Positions 28,148 through 35,921 of a stretch of 64,000 bases of DNA are shown here, one piece after another; positions within the stretch are counted from its first letter, which is position 1; every line of letters starts with the position of its first letter. The notes under the pieces are model-generated. The model ran no database searches. It saw only the letters and a list, made by a program, of their open reading frames with translations, and was not told the origin of the DNA. The translations under genes were made by a program, and so were the position numbers. The stretch comes from an uncultured Tenacibaculum sp. (GTDB taxonomy: Bacteria > Bacteroidota > Bacteroidia > Flavobacteriales > Flavobacteriaceae), in NCBI RefSeq assembly GCF_947498805.1, contig NZ_CANMLT010000003.1:1-64000 (forward strand). The letters are read 5' to 3'.

Positions 28148-28607
28148 TATACTAAGTGAGTTTGGTTAGTTGTTAGTTGCTTTTAACGGTTTAACTAAAA
28201 GCATTGTAAAATTAGATACTCGAAGTGTTTCTAATCCCATTTAAAAACTCCATTTAAATAACTGATTTTTCTTCTGTTGCTTTAGGAAAAATAGATTTTA
28301 GAAAAGGGGAAAAACCCCGTGGTTTAGATTTTAAAATTAAATAACTTAAAAGGCGGTTTTACTGTTTTCTAAGTAAATTAAGGGGTTACACCTACGTGCC
28401 AAGAATTTTCAGGAAAAACACGGTGAAGAAAAATACATCACCATCATGTGTAAAATAAAGTCCTGTGGAGCAATCAAACTCAACACATGAGCAAACTTCA
28501 AAATAAATAAATCATTTTGGTCATAAATTTCCTCGAAATGACGAATATGAATATTGTTAGAAAAAAAACTTCTAATCTTACTATTTTTGCTCTTACAAGT
28601 AAAGAGA
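28148..28607. promoter_or_regulatory. Divergent intergenic region of the eCIS operon and bioF
   Basis: 460 nt without a convincing gene. It must hold the eCIS promoter (minus) and the bioF promoter (plus). Two related motifs are visible: AGGGGAAAAACCCCGT at 28305-28320 (a GGGG-N5-CCCC palindrome) and AGGGGTTACACCTACG at 28381-28396, 76 bp apart, which look like operator sites. No exact minus-strand TAnnTTTG box is seen near the first eCIS gene; TAATTTTA (minus, around 28206-28213) is a weak candidate. Confidence 0.5.
28582..28589 (+). promoter_or_regulatory. -7 box for bioF
   Basis: TATTTTTG is an exact match to the Bacteroidota TAnnTTTG element. A TTG at 28554-28556 lies 25 nt upstream, slightly far for a -33 element. 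Transcription would begin near 28595, which rules out the in-frame TTG at 28554 as start codon and supports ATG at 28608. Confidence 0.65.
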
Positions 28608-29741
28608 ATGGATTTACCTATAAAGCTCCAACAAAAATTAGACAATCGAATTGCTCAAAATGCATATAGAAAATTGGGAGATCAGCATACTATAACTGAC
28701 TTTTCTTCCAATGATTACATTGGCTTTGCAAGTTCTGAAGCTATTTTTGAAAAAACACATGAGTTTTTAACTAAAAACAAAATCAAAACTAACGGAGCTA
28801 CTGGTTCAAGATTACTTTCTGGAAATCATTCTATGTATACCATCGTTGAAGAGCAATTAAATGCAGTCCATGCTACTGAAGCTTCTTTGATTTTTAATTC
28901 TGGTTATGATGCCAACCTAGGTTTTTTCTCCTCTGTACCGCAACGTGGAGATGTTATTTTATATGATGAATTTATCCATGCTTCTATTCGAGATGGAATT
29001 CAACTTTCCAATGCAAAATCCTATAAGTTTAAGCATAATAACATAGAACATCTCGAAGAAATGTTACTACGTTTCCAACAAGAAAACTCCTCTGTATTTG
29101 TAGTTACAGAATCTGTTTTCTCTATGGATGGTGATACTCCAGACTTAGTATCAATGGCTAAACTTTGTAATACCACTCAAGCTTATTTTATTATAGATGA
29201 AGCACATGCTTTAGGAGTCTTTTCAGACGGATTAGTACAAGAACTTAATCTTGTGAATGATGTCTTTGCTCGAATTATAACTTTTGGAAAAGGCTTAGGC
29301 TGTCATGGAGCTGCTATTTTAGGAGGTAAGGATCTTATTAACTACTTAGTAAATTTTGCGAGAAGTTTTATTTACACCACAGGACTTTCACCTCATGCAT
29401 TAGCAACTATACAAACTGCATATACTTATTTAAAGAGTAAAAAAGGAAAAGAATTACAATTTCAGTTAACGGAGAATATCCTATTCTTTAAAAAAGAAAC
29501 ACAACGATTAAACTTAAATTTTATCGAAAGTGATTCTGCAATTCATTGTTGTATCATTTCAGGAAATGAAAAAGTAAAAGAGATAGCCTCTCAATTACAA
29601 AAAAATGGGTTTCATGTAAAACCTATTCTTTCTCCAACAGTTCCTAAAAATCAAGAACGTTTACGCTTTTGTTTACATTCCTATAATTCTAAAGAAGAAA
29701 TTACAAATGTTTTAGAACAACTTGCTACTTTTGTTCTTTAA
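28608..29741 (+). CDS. bioF: 8-amino-7-oxononanoate synthase (BioF)
   Basis: A 377-aa PLP-dependent alpha-oxoamine synthase that joins pimeloyl-ACP or pimeloyl-CoA and alanine in biotin synthesis. Visible are the DFSSNDYIGFA start, GATGSRLLSGNH, the ESVFSMDGD loop, DEAHALGVF and the PLP-lysine context ITFGKGLG. ATG at 28608 was chosen over the upstream TTG because the latter adds a hydrophobic stretch atypical of the family and lies upstream of the -7 box. The position next to bioD and bioA supports BioF rather than its paralogue Kbl, which is encoded separately at 50005-51198. Confidence 0.93.
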   Translation: MDLPIKLQQKLDNRIAQNAYRKLGDQHTITDFSSNDYIGFASSEAIFEKTHEFLTKNKIKTNGATGSRLLSGNHSMYTIVEEQLNAVHATEASLIFNSGYDANLGFFSSVPQRGDVILYDEFIHASIRDGIQLSNAKSYKFKHNNIEHLEEMLLRFQQENSSVFVVTESVFSMDGDTPDLVSMAKLCNTTQAYFIIDEAHALGVFSDGLVQELNLVNDVFARIITFGKGLGCHGAAILGGKDLINYLVNFARSFIYTTGLSPHALATIQTAYTYLKSKKGKELQFQLTENILFFKKETQRLNLNFIESDSAIHCCIISGNEKVKEIASQLQKNGFHVKPILSPTVPKNQERLRFCLHSYNSKEEITNVLEQLATFVL

Positions 29742-29753
29742 AAAGAAGTAGCC

Positions 29754-30134
29754 ATGAGAGATGATTATACAGTTTTAGAAGTTTTTGAATACTCAACCGA
29801 AGCTCAAGTAATAAAATCTAAATTAGATTCAGAGGGATTTCAAACAATGTTAATGGATGAAAAAACTATTGACACTGACCCTTTATTAAGTCAAGCTATT
29901 GGTGGAGTAAAATTACTAGTTCATAACGATGATTTAAATGCTGCTTTAGATGTTTATAACGAAGTAAGAACTTATGAGAAAACATCCAACGGTAGTGATA
30001 TTCATTGTATAGAATGTAACTCAACTAAAATTTTGGTAGCACCTCCTCAGCGAAAAAACTTTTTCTACATGCTATTTCCTTTTTTTGAAAGTAGAAAATT
30101 AATATGTAATGATTGTAAAACAATCTTTAAATGA
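29754..30134 (+). CDS. DUF2007 protein with zinc ribbon
   Basis: A 126-aa protein. Residues about 5-72 fit the DUF2007 (putative signal-transducing) domain: VFEYSTEAQVIKSKLDSEGF, then LLVHNDDLNAALDVY. The C-terminus has CIEC and CNDC pairs forming a zinc-ribbon-like unit around an aromatic hydrophobic stretch. The start follows bioF by 12 nt and the stop overlaps the bioD start (ATGA), so it is co-translated with biotin genes, although no biotin function is known for the family. Confidence 0.8.
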   Translation: MRDDYTVLEVFEYSTEAQVIKSKLDSEGFQTMLMDEKTIDTDPLLSQAIGGVKLLVHNDDLNAALDVYNEVRTYEKTSNGSDIHCIECNSTKILVAPPQRKNFFYMLFPFFESRKLICNDCKTIFK

Positions 30135-30739
30135 AAAAATATTTTATCACAGGAATTTCAACAGAAGTAGGTAAAACAGTTGCTTCTGCCATTATAACAG
30201 AGGCCTTAGAAGCTGATTATTGGAAACCTATCCAATCTGGCGATTTAGCATATTCAGATACTCATAAAGTTGAAAAATTAATTTCTAATCAAAAAACTGT
30301 TTTTCATCCAAATGCATATGGATTACAAACACCAATGAGTCCGCATGCATCTGCAGAAATTGATGGGGTTACTATTGATATTACTAAAATAATAGAACCT
30401 TCTACAAAAAACAACTTGGTAATTGAAGGTGCTGGAGGATTGTTAGTTCCGTTAAACGATGAGAATACTTTGTTAGATATTCTTAAGTCAGAGTATAAAA
30501 TCATTGTGGTTTCTCGCCATTATTTAGGAAGTATCAATCATACTTTATTAACGGTGAACTATTTAAAAGAAAGAGGTTTTGACGTGTCAATTCTCTTCTC
30601 AGGAAACGAACACCCTACCACCGAAAGCATTATTAAAAAGATGACCAATGTTCCTATTATTGGACGCATTGATGAAGAACCATATTTTGATAAAAACGTA
30701 ATTAAAGAGTATGCCAACCTTTTTAAAGACAAATTATAA
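30131..30739 (+). CDS. bioD: Dethiobiotin synthetase (BioD)
   Basis: A 202-aa protein forming the ureido ring of dethiobiotin from DAPA, CO2 and ATP. The P-loop reads GISTEVGKT (8-16), followed by WKPIQSG (31-37, with the substrate lysine K32), and the second motif VIEGAGGLLVPLN is clear. Length is normal to slightly short. It overlaps the DUF2007 gene by 4 nt. The palindrome and GIY-YIG gene that follow separate it from bioA. Confidence 0.93.
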   Translation: MKKYFITGISTEVGKTVASAIITEALEADYWKPIQSGDLAYSDTHKVEKLISNQKTVFHPNAYGLQTPMSPHASAEIDGVTIDITKIIEPSTKNNLVIEGAGGLLVPLNDENTLLDILKSEYKIIVVSRHYLGSINHTLLTVNYLKERGFDVSILFSGNEHPTTESIIKKMTNVPIIGRIDEEPYFDKNVIKEYANLFKDKL

Positions 30740-30743
30740 CGTC

Positions 30744-30764
30744 ACCCTGAACTCGTTTCAGGGT
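30744..30764. repeat. Palindromic repeat, left flank of the GIY-YIG gene
   Basis: ACCCTGAA and TTCAGGGT form an 8-bp perfect stem around a 5-base loop. Read on the minus strand it has the same layout as the repeat at 31064-31084: a shared TGAAAC-x-AGTTCA core with different but still self-complementary outer stem bases, followed by TGACG. Confidence 0.75.
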
Positions 30765-30775
30765 CCCATAATATT

Positions 30776-31054
30776 ATGAAAAGAAGTTTTGTTTATATAT
30801 TAACCAATAAGTACAGAACAACTTTTTATATTGGTGTTACATCAAATCTTTCTAAAAGGTTATTTGAACATCATAATGGAACTGCTTCTAAGTTCACTAA
30901 AAAATACAATGTAGTAGCTCTTGTTTATTTTGAAGAATTCTCAGACATTAATCAAGCTATTGCACGAGAAAAACAGTTAAAAAATTGGCGTAAAGAATGG
31001 AAAATAAATCTTATTAGAGAAATTAATCCAACATTAAGTACGTTAAAATACTAA
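30776..31054 (+). CDS. Small GIY-YIG nuclease-family protein
   Basis: A 92-aa single-domain GIY-YIG protein: VYILTN (6-11) and YIGVT (18-22) are the two signature strands, R28 lies in the SKRLFEHH helix, and E65 in AREKQLK is the likely metal-binding Glu. It belongs to the small UvrC-like GIY-YIG group. The gene sits between bioD and bioA and is bracketed by two oppositely oriented palindromes, so it looks inserted. It may act on those palindromes; that is inference. Confidence 0.9.
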   Translation: MKRSFVYILTNKYRTTFYIGVTSNLSKRLFEHHNGTASKFTKKYNVVALVYFEEFSDINQAIAREKQLKNWRKEWKINLIREINPTLSTLKY

Positions 31055-31063
31055 TTTGATGAG

Positions 31064-31084
31064 ATGCTGAAACAAGTTCAGCAT
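31064..31084. repeat. Palindromic repeat, right flank of the GIY-YIG gene
   Basis: ATGCTGAA and TTCAGCAT form an 8-bp perfect stem with loop ACAAG, then TGACG. It lies in inverted orientation relative to 30744-30764, just before the bioA start. Stem bases differ from the left copy in a compensatory way (TGC/GCA against CCC/GGG). Confidence 0.75.
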
Positions 31085-31101
31085 GACGTAAAAGAGAAAT
31101 T

Positions 31102-32367
31102 ATGAGTTTACAACAACGAGATAAAAAACACTTGTGGCATCCTTTAAAGCAGCACCAAACGCACCCTAATAGTTTAGGTATTGTAAAAGCAAAAGGATGT
31201 ATACTTACTGATGAAAATGGCAATGAATATATCGATGCTATTTCTTCTTGGTATACTTGTATGTTTGGGCATTGTAATGATTATATTACCAGTCAGGTTT
31301 CAAATCAAATGCAAACATTAGATCAAATAATGTTTAGCGATTTTACGCATGAGCCTGCTGTAAAACTATCAGAAGAACTCATTAAAATTCTTCCGAAGAA
31401 CCAAAACAGGATCTTTTTTAATGATAATGGTTCAACTGCTGTAGAAGCAGGAATTAAAATGGCCTTACAATACCATTTTAACAGAGGTGAAAAAAGAAAT
31501 TTATTCATTGCTTTAGAAAATGGATTTCATGGAGATACTTTTGGTGCCATGTCTGTTTCTGGACTTTCTGTTTACAACGGTCCGTTTGAAGATTTTTTAA
31601 TGCATGTAGAAAGAATTCCTGTTCCTAATGGAGAAAACAACCAAGCTATTTTAAAACAAATCAAAGAAATTACTTCTCAACAAAAAATAGCTGGATTTAT
31701 ATACGAACCCTTGATACAAGGAGCAGCAGGAATGAAAATTCATAAAGCTGAAGATCTAAATGTTATTTTACAATTCTGTAAGGAGAACGATATCTTAACC
31801 ATTGCTGATGAAGTAATGACTGGTTTTGGTAAAACAGGAAATGACTTTGCTTCTAATGAAATCGACACTAAACCCGATATTATTTGTTTGAGTAAAGCCT
31901 TAACTGCAGGATTAGTTCCAATGGCAATTACTTCATGTACTGAAGAAATTTACACAGCTTTCTTAAGTTCGGATATTGCAAAAGGATTTTTCCATTGTCA
32001 TACCTATTCTGCAAATCCTATTGCTTGTCGTGCAGCATTAGCGAGCATCGAATTATTACAATCTGAAGAAATCCAACAAAACATCCAATGGATTTCGAAT
32101 GCTCATATCAATTTTGCTAAGAGTATTGAGAACCATGCTAAAGTAACCGAAGTACGTTCTAAAGGAGTAATTTTGGCAATTGATTTAAAAACAAATGCTA
32201 GTAGATATGGAAGTTTAAGAGATCAACTTTTAAAATCTTTTATGGATGAGGGAGTTTTCTTACGTCCTTTAGGAAATACTATCTACATTCAACCACCATA
32301 CGTTATTACAGAAGCACAATTAAACAAGTTATATACAACTATTGAAAAGGTACTAAACCAATTATAA
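31102..32367 (+). CDS. bioA: Adenosylmethionine-8-amino-7-oxononanoate aminotransferase (BioA)
   Basis: A 421-aa class III aminotransferase that makes DAPA using SAM as amino donor. Typical blocks are HLWHPLKQHQ at the start, AISSWYTCMFGH (the SSWY substrate-site pattern of BioA), ENGFHGDTFGAMSVSG, IADEVMTGFGKTG and the PLP lysine in LSKALTAG. It completes the bioF-bioD-bioA set despite the intervening GIY-YIG gene. Confidence 0.94.
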   Translation: MSLQQRDKKHLWHPLKQHQTHPNSLGIVKAKGCILTDENGNEYIDAISSWYTCMFGHCNDYITSQVSNQMQTLDQIMFSDFTHEPAVKLSEELIKILPKNQNRIFFNDNGSTAVEAGIKMALQYHFNRGEKRNLFIALENGFHGDTFGAMSVSGLSVYNGPFEDFLMHVERIPVPNGENNQAILKQIKEITSQQKIAGFIYEPLIQGAAGMKIHKAEDLNVILQFCKENDILTIADEVMTGFGKTGNDFASNEIDTKPDIICLSKALTAGLVPMAITSCTEEIYTAFLSSDIAKGFFHCHTYSANPIACRAALASIELLQSEEIQQNIQWISNAHINFAKSIENHAKVTEVRSKGVILAIDLKTNASRYGSLRDQLLKSFMDEGVFLRPLGNTIYIQPPYVITEAQLNKLYTTIEKVLNQL

Positions 32368-32374
32368 AATTATG

Positions 32375-32414
32375 AATTGTGAATTATGAATCGTTAAATT
32401 CATAATTCGCAATT
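32375..32414. terminator. Long AT-rich inverted repeat between convergent genes
   Basis: AATTGTGAATTATGAAT (32375-32391) pairs with 32398-32414 over 17 positions with one G-T mismatch, loop CGTTAA. It lies exactly between the ends of bioA (plus) and the Coa1-like gene (minus). It probably acts as a two-way terminator, although it lacks a clear T-tract. It could also be a dispersed intergenic repeat. Confidence 0.6.
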
Positions 32415-32416
32415 AA

Positions 32417-32854
32417 CTAGATAGCTTCTGGAAGCTTTTCATTTTGCAGTAAATTAATTTCTTCTTGTGTTTCCTTTATACGAACATATAAATCTTCATA
32501 AGTCCAAACACCATCTGTTTTAATTCCTCTTACGACTAAGGTACCCTCTCCTTTCTCTCCTCGAATCGGAATTGAAAAATCAACCTCACCATCATTATTC
32601 TTTAATGATATATTTCCTGATGGAATACCATATTTTTCAATATCATTTCCTAAATTTTCAATAACATATTCATTTTCCGTAGCTTTCTTCATTGCATACT
32701 CTATTGGAGTTGAATTTGTGATCATCTTTGAAACACCAAAAATTGCTGCTCCAATACCAAATACAAAGAGTAAAATAATCCCTAAACAACCAGTTACAGG
32801 AATAAACCATAACCAGTTTCTACTAAACCAACTTTTTTGATGTTGTTCGCTCAT
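32417..32854 (-). CDS. Coa1-like membrane protein
   Basis: A 145-aa protein with one transmembrane helix (about 15-43, WFIPVTGCLGIILLFVFGIG) and a C-terminal domain resembling cytochrome oxidase complex assembly protein 1 (Coa1/Tim21-like): PIEYAMKKATEN, IPIRGEKGEGTLVV, GVWTYEDLYV. Bacterial members are uncharacterised. It is convergent with bioA and divergent from the ketosynthase gene, so it is probably unrelated to biotin. Confidence 0.7.
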   Translation of the reverse strand: MSEQHQKSWFSRNWLWFIPVTGCLGIILLFVFGIGAAIFGVSKMITNSTPIEYAMKKATENEYVIENLGNDIEKYGIPSGNISLKNNDGEVDFSIPIRGEKGEGTLVVRGIKTDGVWTYEDLYVRIKETQEEINLLQNEKLPEAI

Positions 32855-32910
32855 AATTTTTTATTCACAAGATAACCAATTTATTTTCTTACGAATCCCT
32901 TGAGAACTCT

Positions 32911-32918
32911 TATTTTTG
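32911..32918 (+). promoter_or_regulatory. -7 box for the ketosynthase-bioB pair
   Basis: TATTTTTG matches TAnnTTTG exactly, 16 nt before the TTG start codon at 32935. A convincing -33 TTG at the usual spacing is not seen. This would give the ketosynthase and bioB a promoter separate from bioF-D-A. Confidence 0.55.
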
Positions 32919-32934
32919 CCAAAATTTTATTGAG

Positions 32935-34077
32935 TTGAACAAACCTATTTCAATAACATCATTTGCATCTATTTCTGCTTTAGGAAGTGATTCAAAAAAT
33001 ATTTGGAGTAATTACTTACTCCCGCAACACTTTTTATCTAAAAAGAATAATGCTTGGGTAGCTCAACTTTCTTCAGAAGATCAAAAAAAGATTGAAGAAA
33101 TTAGAGTTTCAGATAATAAATATAAAAACCTAGATGAAACTGTTCTTTACACACTGTTTGTAGCTCGTAAAGCAGTTCAAGAGGCTGGTTGGAATTCAAA
33201 AGATAACTTCGGAATTAATATCGGTTCTTCTCGTGGTGCCACTTCTTTATTTGAAAAATACCACAAAGAGTTTTTAAACAAAGGGGTATCATCTACCTTA
33301 AGTTCACCTACAACCACTTTAGGAAATATTTCATCTTGGATTGCCCATGACTTACAAAGCAATGGTCCAGAAATTTCGCATTCTATAACTTGTTCTACAG
33401 GTTTACATTCTTTATTAAATGGTGTTGCTTGGCTTCAATCTGGATTAACCAATAAATTTCTTGTTGGTGCAAGTGAAGCTTCATTAACCGATTTTACGAT
33501 TGCTCAAATGCAAGCTTTAAAGGTATATTCTAACGATAATGGAGATGTTCCTTGTAAAGCTTTAGATTTAACAAAGAAAAAAAACACCATGGTGTTGGGA
33601 GAAGGTGCTACCACTTTCTGTTTAGAAAGTGGAGTAAAAGAAAATGCTTTAGCCACTATTGAAGGAATAGGGTATGCAACCGAAGTACTTGAACACAATA
33701 CTTCAGTATCTACCAATGCAGATTGTTTTCAGAAATCGATGAAAATGGCCTTGCAAAATATAAGTCTTGATGAGGTAGATGCAATCGTAATGCATGCTCC
33801 TGGAACCATTAAAGGAGATCTTTCTGAAGTAAATGCAATTAAAAAAGTATTTAACGATAAAGTTCCTTTTTTAACCACCAACAAATGGAAATTAGGACAT
33901 ACTTTTGGAGCTTCCGGACTTTTAAGTTTGGAGTTAGCAGTATTGATGTTACAGCATCAAAAAGTTATTGAAGTTCCTTTTGCAGACAAGCAAAAACATC
34001 CAAAACAAATTAAAAAAATATTAGTAAACGCTGTAGGATTTGGAGGAAATGCCGTTTCGGTGTTACTATCAAAATAA
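32935..34077 (+). CDS. FabF-like beta-ketoacyl synthase in the biotin locus
   Basis: A 380-aa thiolase-fold condensing enzyme of KAS I/II type. The catalytic triad is intact: C153 in ITCSTGLHSL, H287 in VMHAPGT and H322 in LGHTFGASG; the NAVGFGGN C-terminal loop is present. The start codon is TTG at 32935; the reading ISITSFASISALGS needs it and no in-frame ATG lies near. It stands 36 nt upstream of bioB, so it likely helps make the pimeloyl precursor or a related acyl chain, but a general fatty-acid role is possible. It is not a FabH/BioZ-type enzyme. Confidence 0.85.
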   Translation: MNKPISITSFASISALGSDSKNIWSNYLLPQHFLSKKNNAWVAQLSSEDQKKIEEIRVSDNKYKNLDETVLYTLFVARKAVQEAGWNSKDNFGINIGSSRGATSLFEKYHKEFLNKGVSSTLSSPTTTLGNISSWIAHDLQSNGPEISHSITCSTGLHSLLNGVAWLQSGLTNKFLVGASEASLTDFTIAQMQALKVYSNDNGDVPCKALDLTKKKNTMVLGEGATTFCLESGVKENALATIEGIGYATEVLEHNTSVSTNADCFQKSMKMALQNISLDEVDAIVMHAPGTIKGDLSEVNAIKKVFNDKVPFLTTNKWKLGHTFGASGLLSLELAVLMLQHQKVIEVPFADKQKHPKQIKKILVNAVGFGGNAVSVLLSK

Positions 34078-34113
34078 TATCCTTATTTTTACCCCAACAA
34101 ACAACTTGAATTT

Positions 34114-35211
34114 ATGAGTGAAATAAGACACGATTGGACGAAAGAAGAAATTCTAGAAATATATAACAAACCATTGATGGAGCTTTTATATGAAGCTTCA
34201 ACTATTCATAGAAAATATCACGACCCAAATACAGTACAAGTAAGTACATTAATCTCTATTAAAACTGGAGGATGTTCTGAAGATTGTGGATATTGCCCGC
34301 AAGCAGCGCGTTATCATACCGATATTGAAGGAAACGACTTAATGACAGTAAATCAGGTAAAAGCACAAGCTTTACGTGCTAAATCTGGAGGTTCTTCTAG
34401 AGTATGTATGGGAGCTTCATGGAGAAATGTAAAAGACGGACCAGAATTTGATCAAGTATTAGAAATGGTACGTACTATTAACAAATTAGATATGGAGGTT
34501 TGTTGTACCTTAGGTATGGTAACAGAAAATCAAGCAAAGCGTTTAGCTGAAGCTGGTTTATATGCCTACAATCATAACATTGATACTTCAGAAGATTATT
34601 ACGATGATGTAATTTCTACCCGTGCATTTAAAGACAGAGTAGATACTATTGAAAATGTTCGTAAAACAAACGTTACTGTATGTTCAGGAGGAATTATTGG
34701 TATGGGAGAGTCTTTAGAAGATAGAGCAGGAATGTTAGAAACCTTAACTCGTTTTTCTCCACATCCAGAATCTGTGCCTATTAATGCATTGGTTGCTGTA
34801 GAAGGAACTCCATTAGAAGATCAACCACCGGTAAATATTTTTGAAATGGTACGTATGGTAGCTACTGCTCGTATAGTATTACCAGATTCTCAAGTACGTT
34901 TATCAGCTGGTAGAACTCAAATGAGTAGAGAAGGTCAAGCAATGTGTTTCTTTTCAGGAGCAAATTCAATTTTTGCAGGAGATAAATTATTGACAACTCC
35001 TAATCCTGATATTAATGAAGACATGAAAATGTTCGAAGACTTAGGTTTAAATCCGCAAAAAGCATTTTATAAGCATGAGCAAAGAGAATCTGTAGAAGCT
35101 ACTGACTCTCAATACGAAGCTTTAGGAGAAAAACCAAAGTGGACTAGACCAGATCACAAAATTGAAAGAAATGAATTAAAAAAACAAGAAGCAAAAGCTT
35201 TGAGAAGTTAA
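34114..35211 (+). CDS. bioB: Biotin synthase (BioB)
   Basis: A 365-aa radical SAM enzyme inserting sulfur into dethiobiotin. The CxxxCxxC cluster motif is C54-x3-C58-x2-C61 (GGCSEDCGYCPQA). Also conserved are YNHNIDTSEDYY, the NALVAVEGTPL block and LSAGRTQMS with the Arg that ligates the 2Fe-2S cluster. The C-terminus has a Lys-rich tail of about 30 residues. It follows the ketosynthase by 36 nt, and a strong terminator follows. Confidence 0.96.
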   Translation: MSEIRHDWTKEEILEIYNKPLMELLYEASTIHRKYHDPNTVQVSTLISIKTGGCSEDCGYCPQAARYHTDIEGNDLMTVNQVKAQALRAKSGGSSRVCMGASWRNVKDGPEFDQVLEMVRTINKLDMEVCCTLGMVTENQAKRLAEAGLYAYNHNIDTSEDYYDDVISTRAFKDRVDTIENVRKTNVTVCSGGIIGMGESLEDRAGMLETLTRFSPHPESVPINALVAVEGTPLEDQPPVNIFEMVRMVATARIVLPDSQVRLSAGRTQMSREGQAMCFFSGANSIFAGDKLLTTPNPDINEDMKMFEDLGLNPQKAFYKHEQRESVEATDSQYEALGEKPKWTRPDHKIERNELKKQEAKALRS

Positions 35212-35234
35212 TTAATTCAACATCACAATATTTT

Positions 35235-35268
35235 AAAATAGCCATAAATAATTGATGGCTATTTTTTT
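35235..35268. terminator. Bidirectional terminator after bioB
   Basis: AAAATAGCCAT and ATGGCTATTTT form an 11-bp perfect stem with a 9-base loop and a T-run on both strands. It ends bioB (plus) and overlaps the stop codon of the methyltransferase (minus). Confidence 0.85.
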
Positions 35269-35843
35269 ATCATTTTTACAAACAACTCCATCCCTTGTCT
35301 ATTTCCTGTTGAGTTATAACAGGGTTCCATAATATCAATTATAAAGTTCGATTGAAAATAATTTATATACTCTTCTTTACTTCCACCAAATGGAGGATGA
35401 TCTTCATTTAGCTTGGCATCAAACATTAGTCCTACTAACTTTCCGTTATCAGATAATAATTCTTTCGATTTTTCCGCATACTTTTCCCTTAAACTAGGGT
35501 TTATAGCACAAAAGAATGTTTGCTCTATTATTACATCGAAATACGCCTCCAAATCAAAGAAATTAACATGCAACAAATTCTCTTCAGGAAAATCAGGCAC
35601 TCTCTTTTTTATTCTCTCTAGAGGTTCTTTAGCAATATCTGCAACGAATACATTCATAAATCCATTTTTAAATAAATATTCGGCTTCATATGAATTTCCG
35701 CCTCCAGGAATTAATATTCGAATACTTTTATCTTCTAATTGATTAAAATATTCTTTTAAAGGGTTTGAAATTTCACCTAAATCCCAACCAATTTTGTTCT
35801 GTTCGTATTTCTTACTCCAAAAATCTTCAGATAAATCTATCAT
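35259..35843 (-). CDS. SAM-dependent methyltransferase, TPMT-like
   Basis: A 194-aa class I methyltransferase resembling the thiopurine S-methyltransferase group: FWSKKYEQNKIGWDLGEISN at the start, SAM site ILIPGGGNSYEAEYLF, and EQTFFCAINPSLREKY. Bacterial members methylate small thiols, selenium or tellurium compounds; the substrate here is not predictable. It is monocistronic and divergent from the cupin gene. Confidence 0.83.
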   Translation of the reverse strand: MIDLSEDFWSKKYEQNKIGWDLGEISNPLKEYFNQLEDKSIRILIPGGGNSYEAEYLFKNGFMNVFVADIAKEPLERIKKRVPDFPEENLLHVNFFDLEAYFDVIIEQTFFCAINPSLREKYAEKSKELLSDNGKLVGLMFDAKLNEDHPPFGGSKEEYINYFQSNFIIDIMEPCYNSTGNRQGMELFVKMIKK

Positions 35844-35893
35844 ATACTAAATTTAATCTATCAAATTTAAGAATAAGTATCATAACGATTTCT

Positions 35894-35901
35894 TAACTTT
35901 G
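35894..35901 (+). promoter_or_regulatory. -7 box for the cupin-like gene
   Basis: TAACTTTG matches TAnnTTTG exactly, 20 nt before the ATG at 35922. Confidence 0.6.
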
Positions 35902-35921
35902 CTTTTTTTAAACTGATAGCC

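Noticed and set aside
28554..28607. TTG at 28554 as start of bioF
   Set aside because: The added 18 residues are hydrophobic and atypical, and an exact -7 box (28582-28589) lies downstream of that TTG.
28148..28607. A tRNA-Asn fragment or att-like repeat matching the left end of the cluster
   Set aside because: No stretch resembling the tRNA 3' end was found there, and no integrase gene is in the window.
28409..28645. 78-aa minus-strand frame over the bioF start
   Set aside because: Overlaps the real bioF N-terminus antisense; composition and content give no support.
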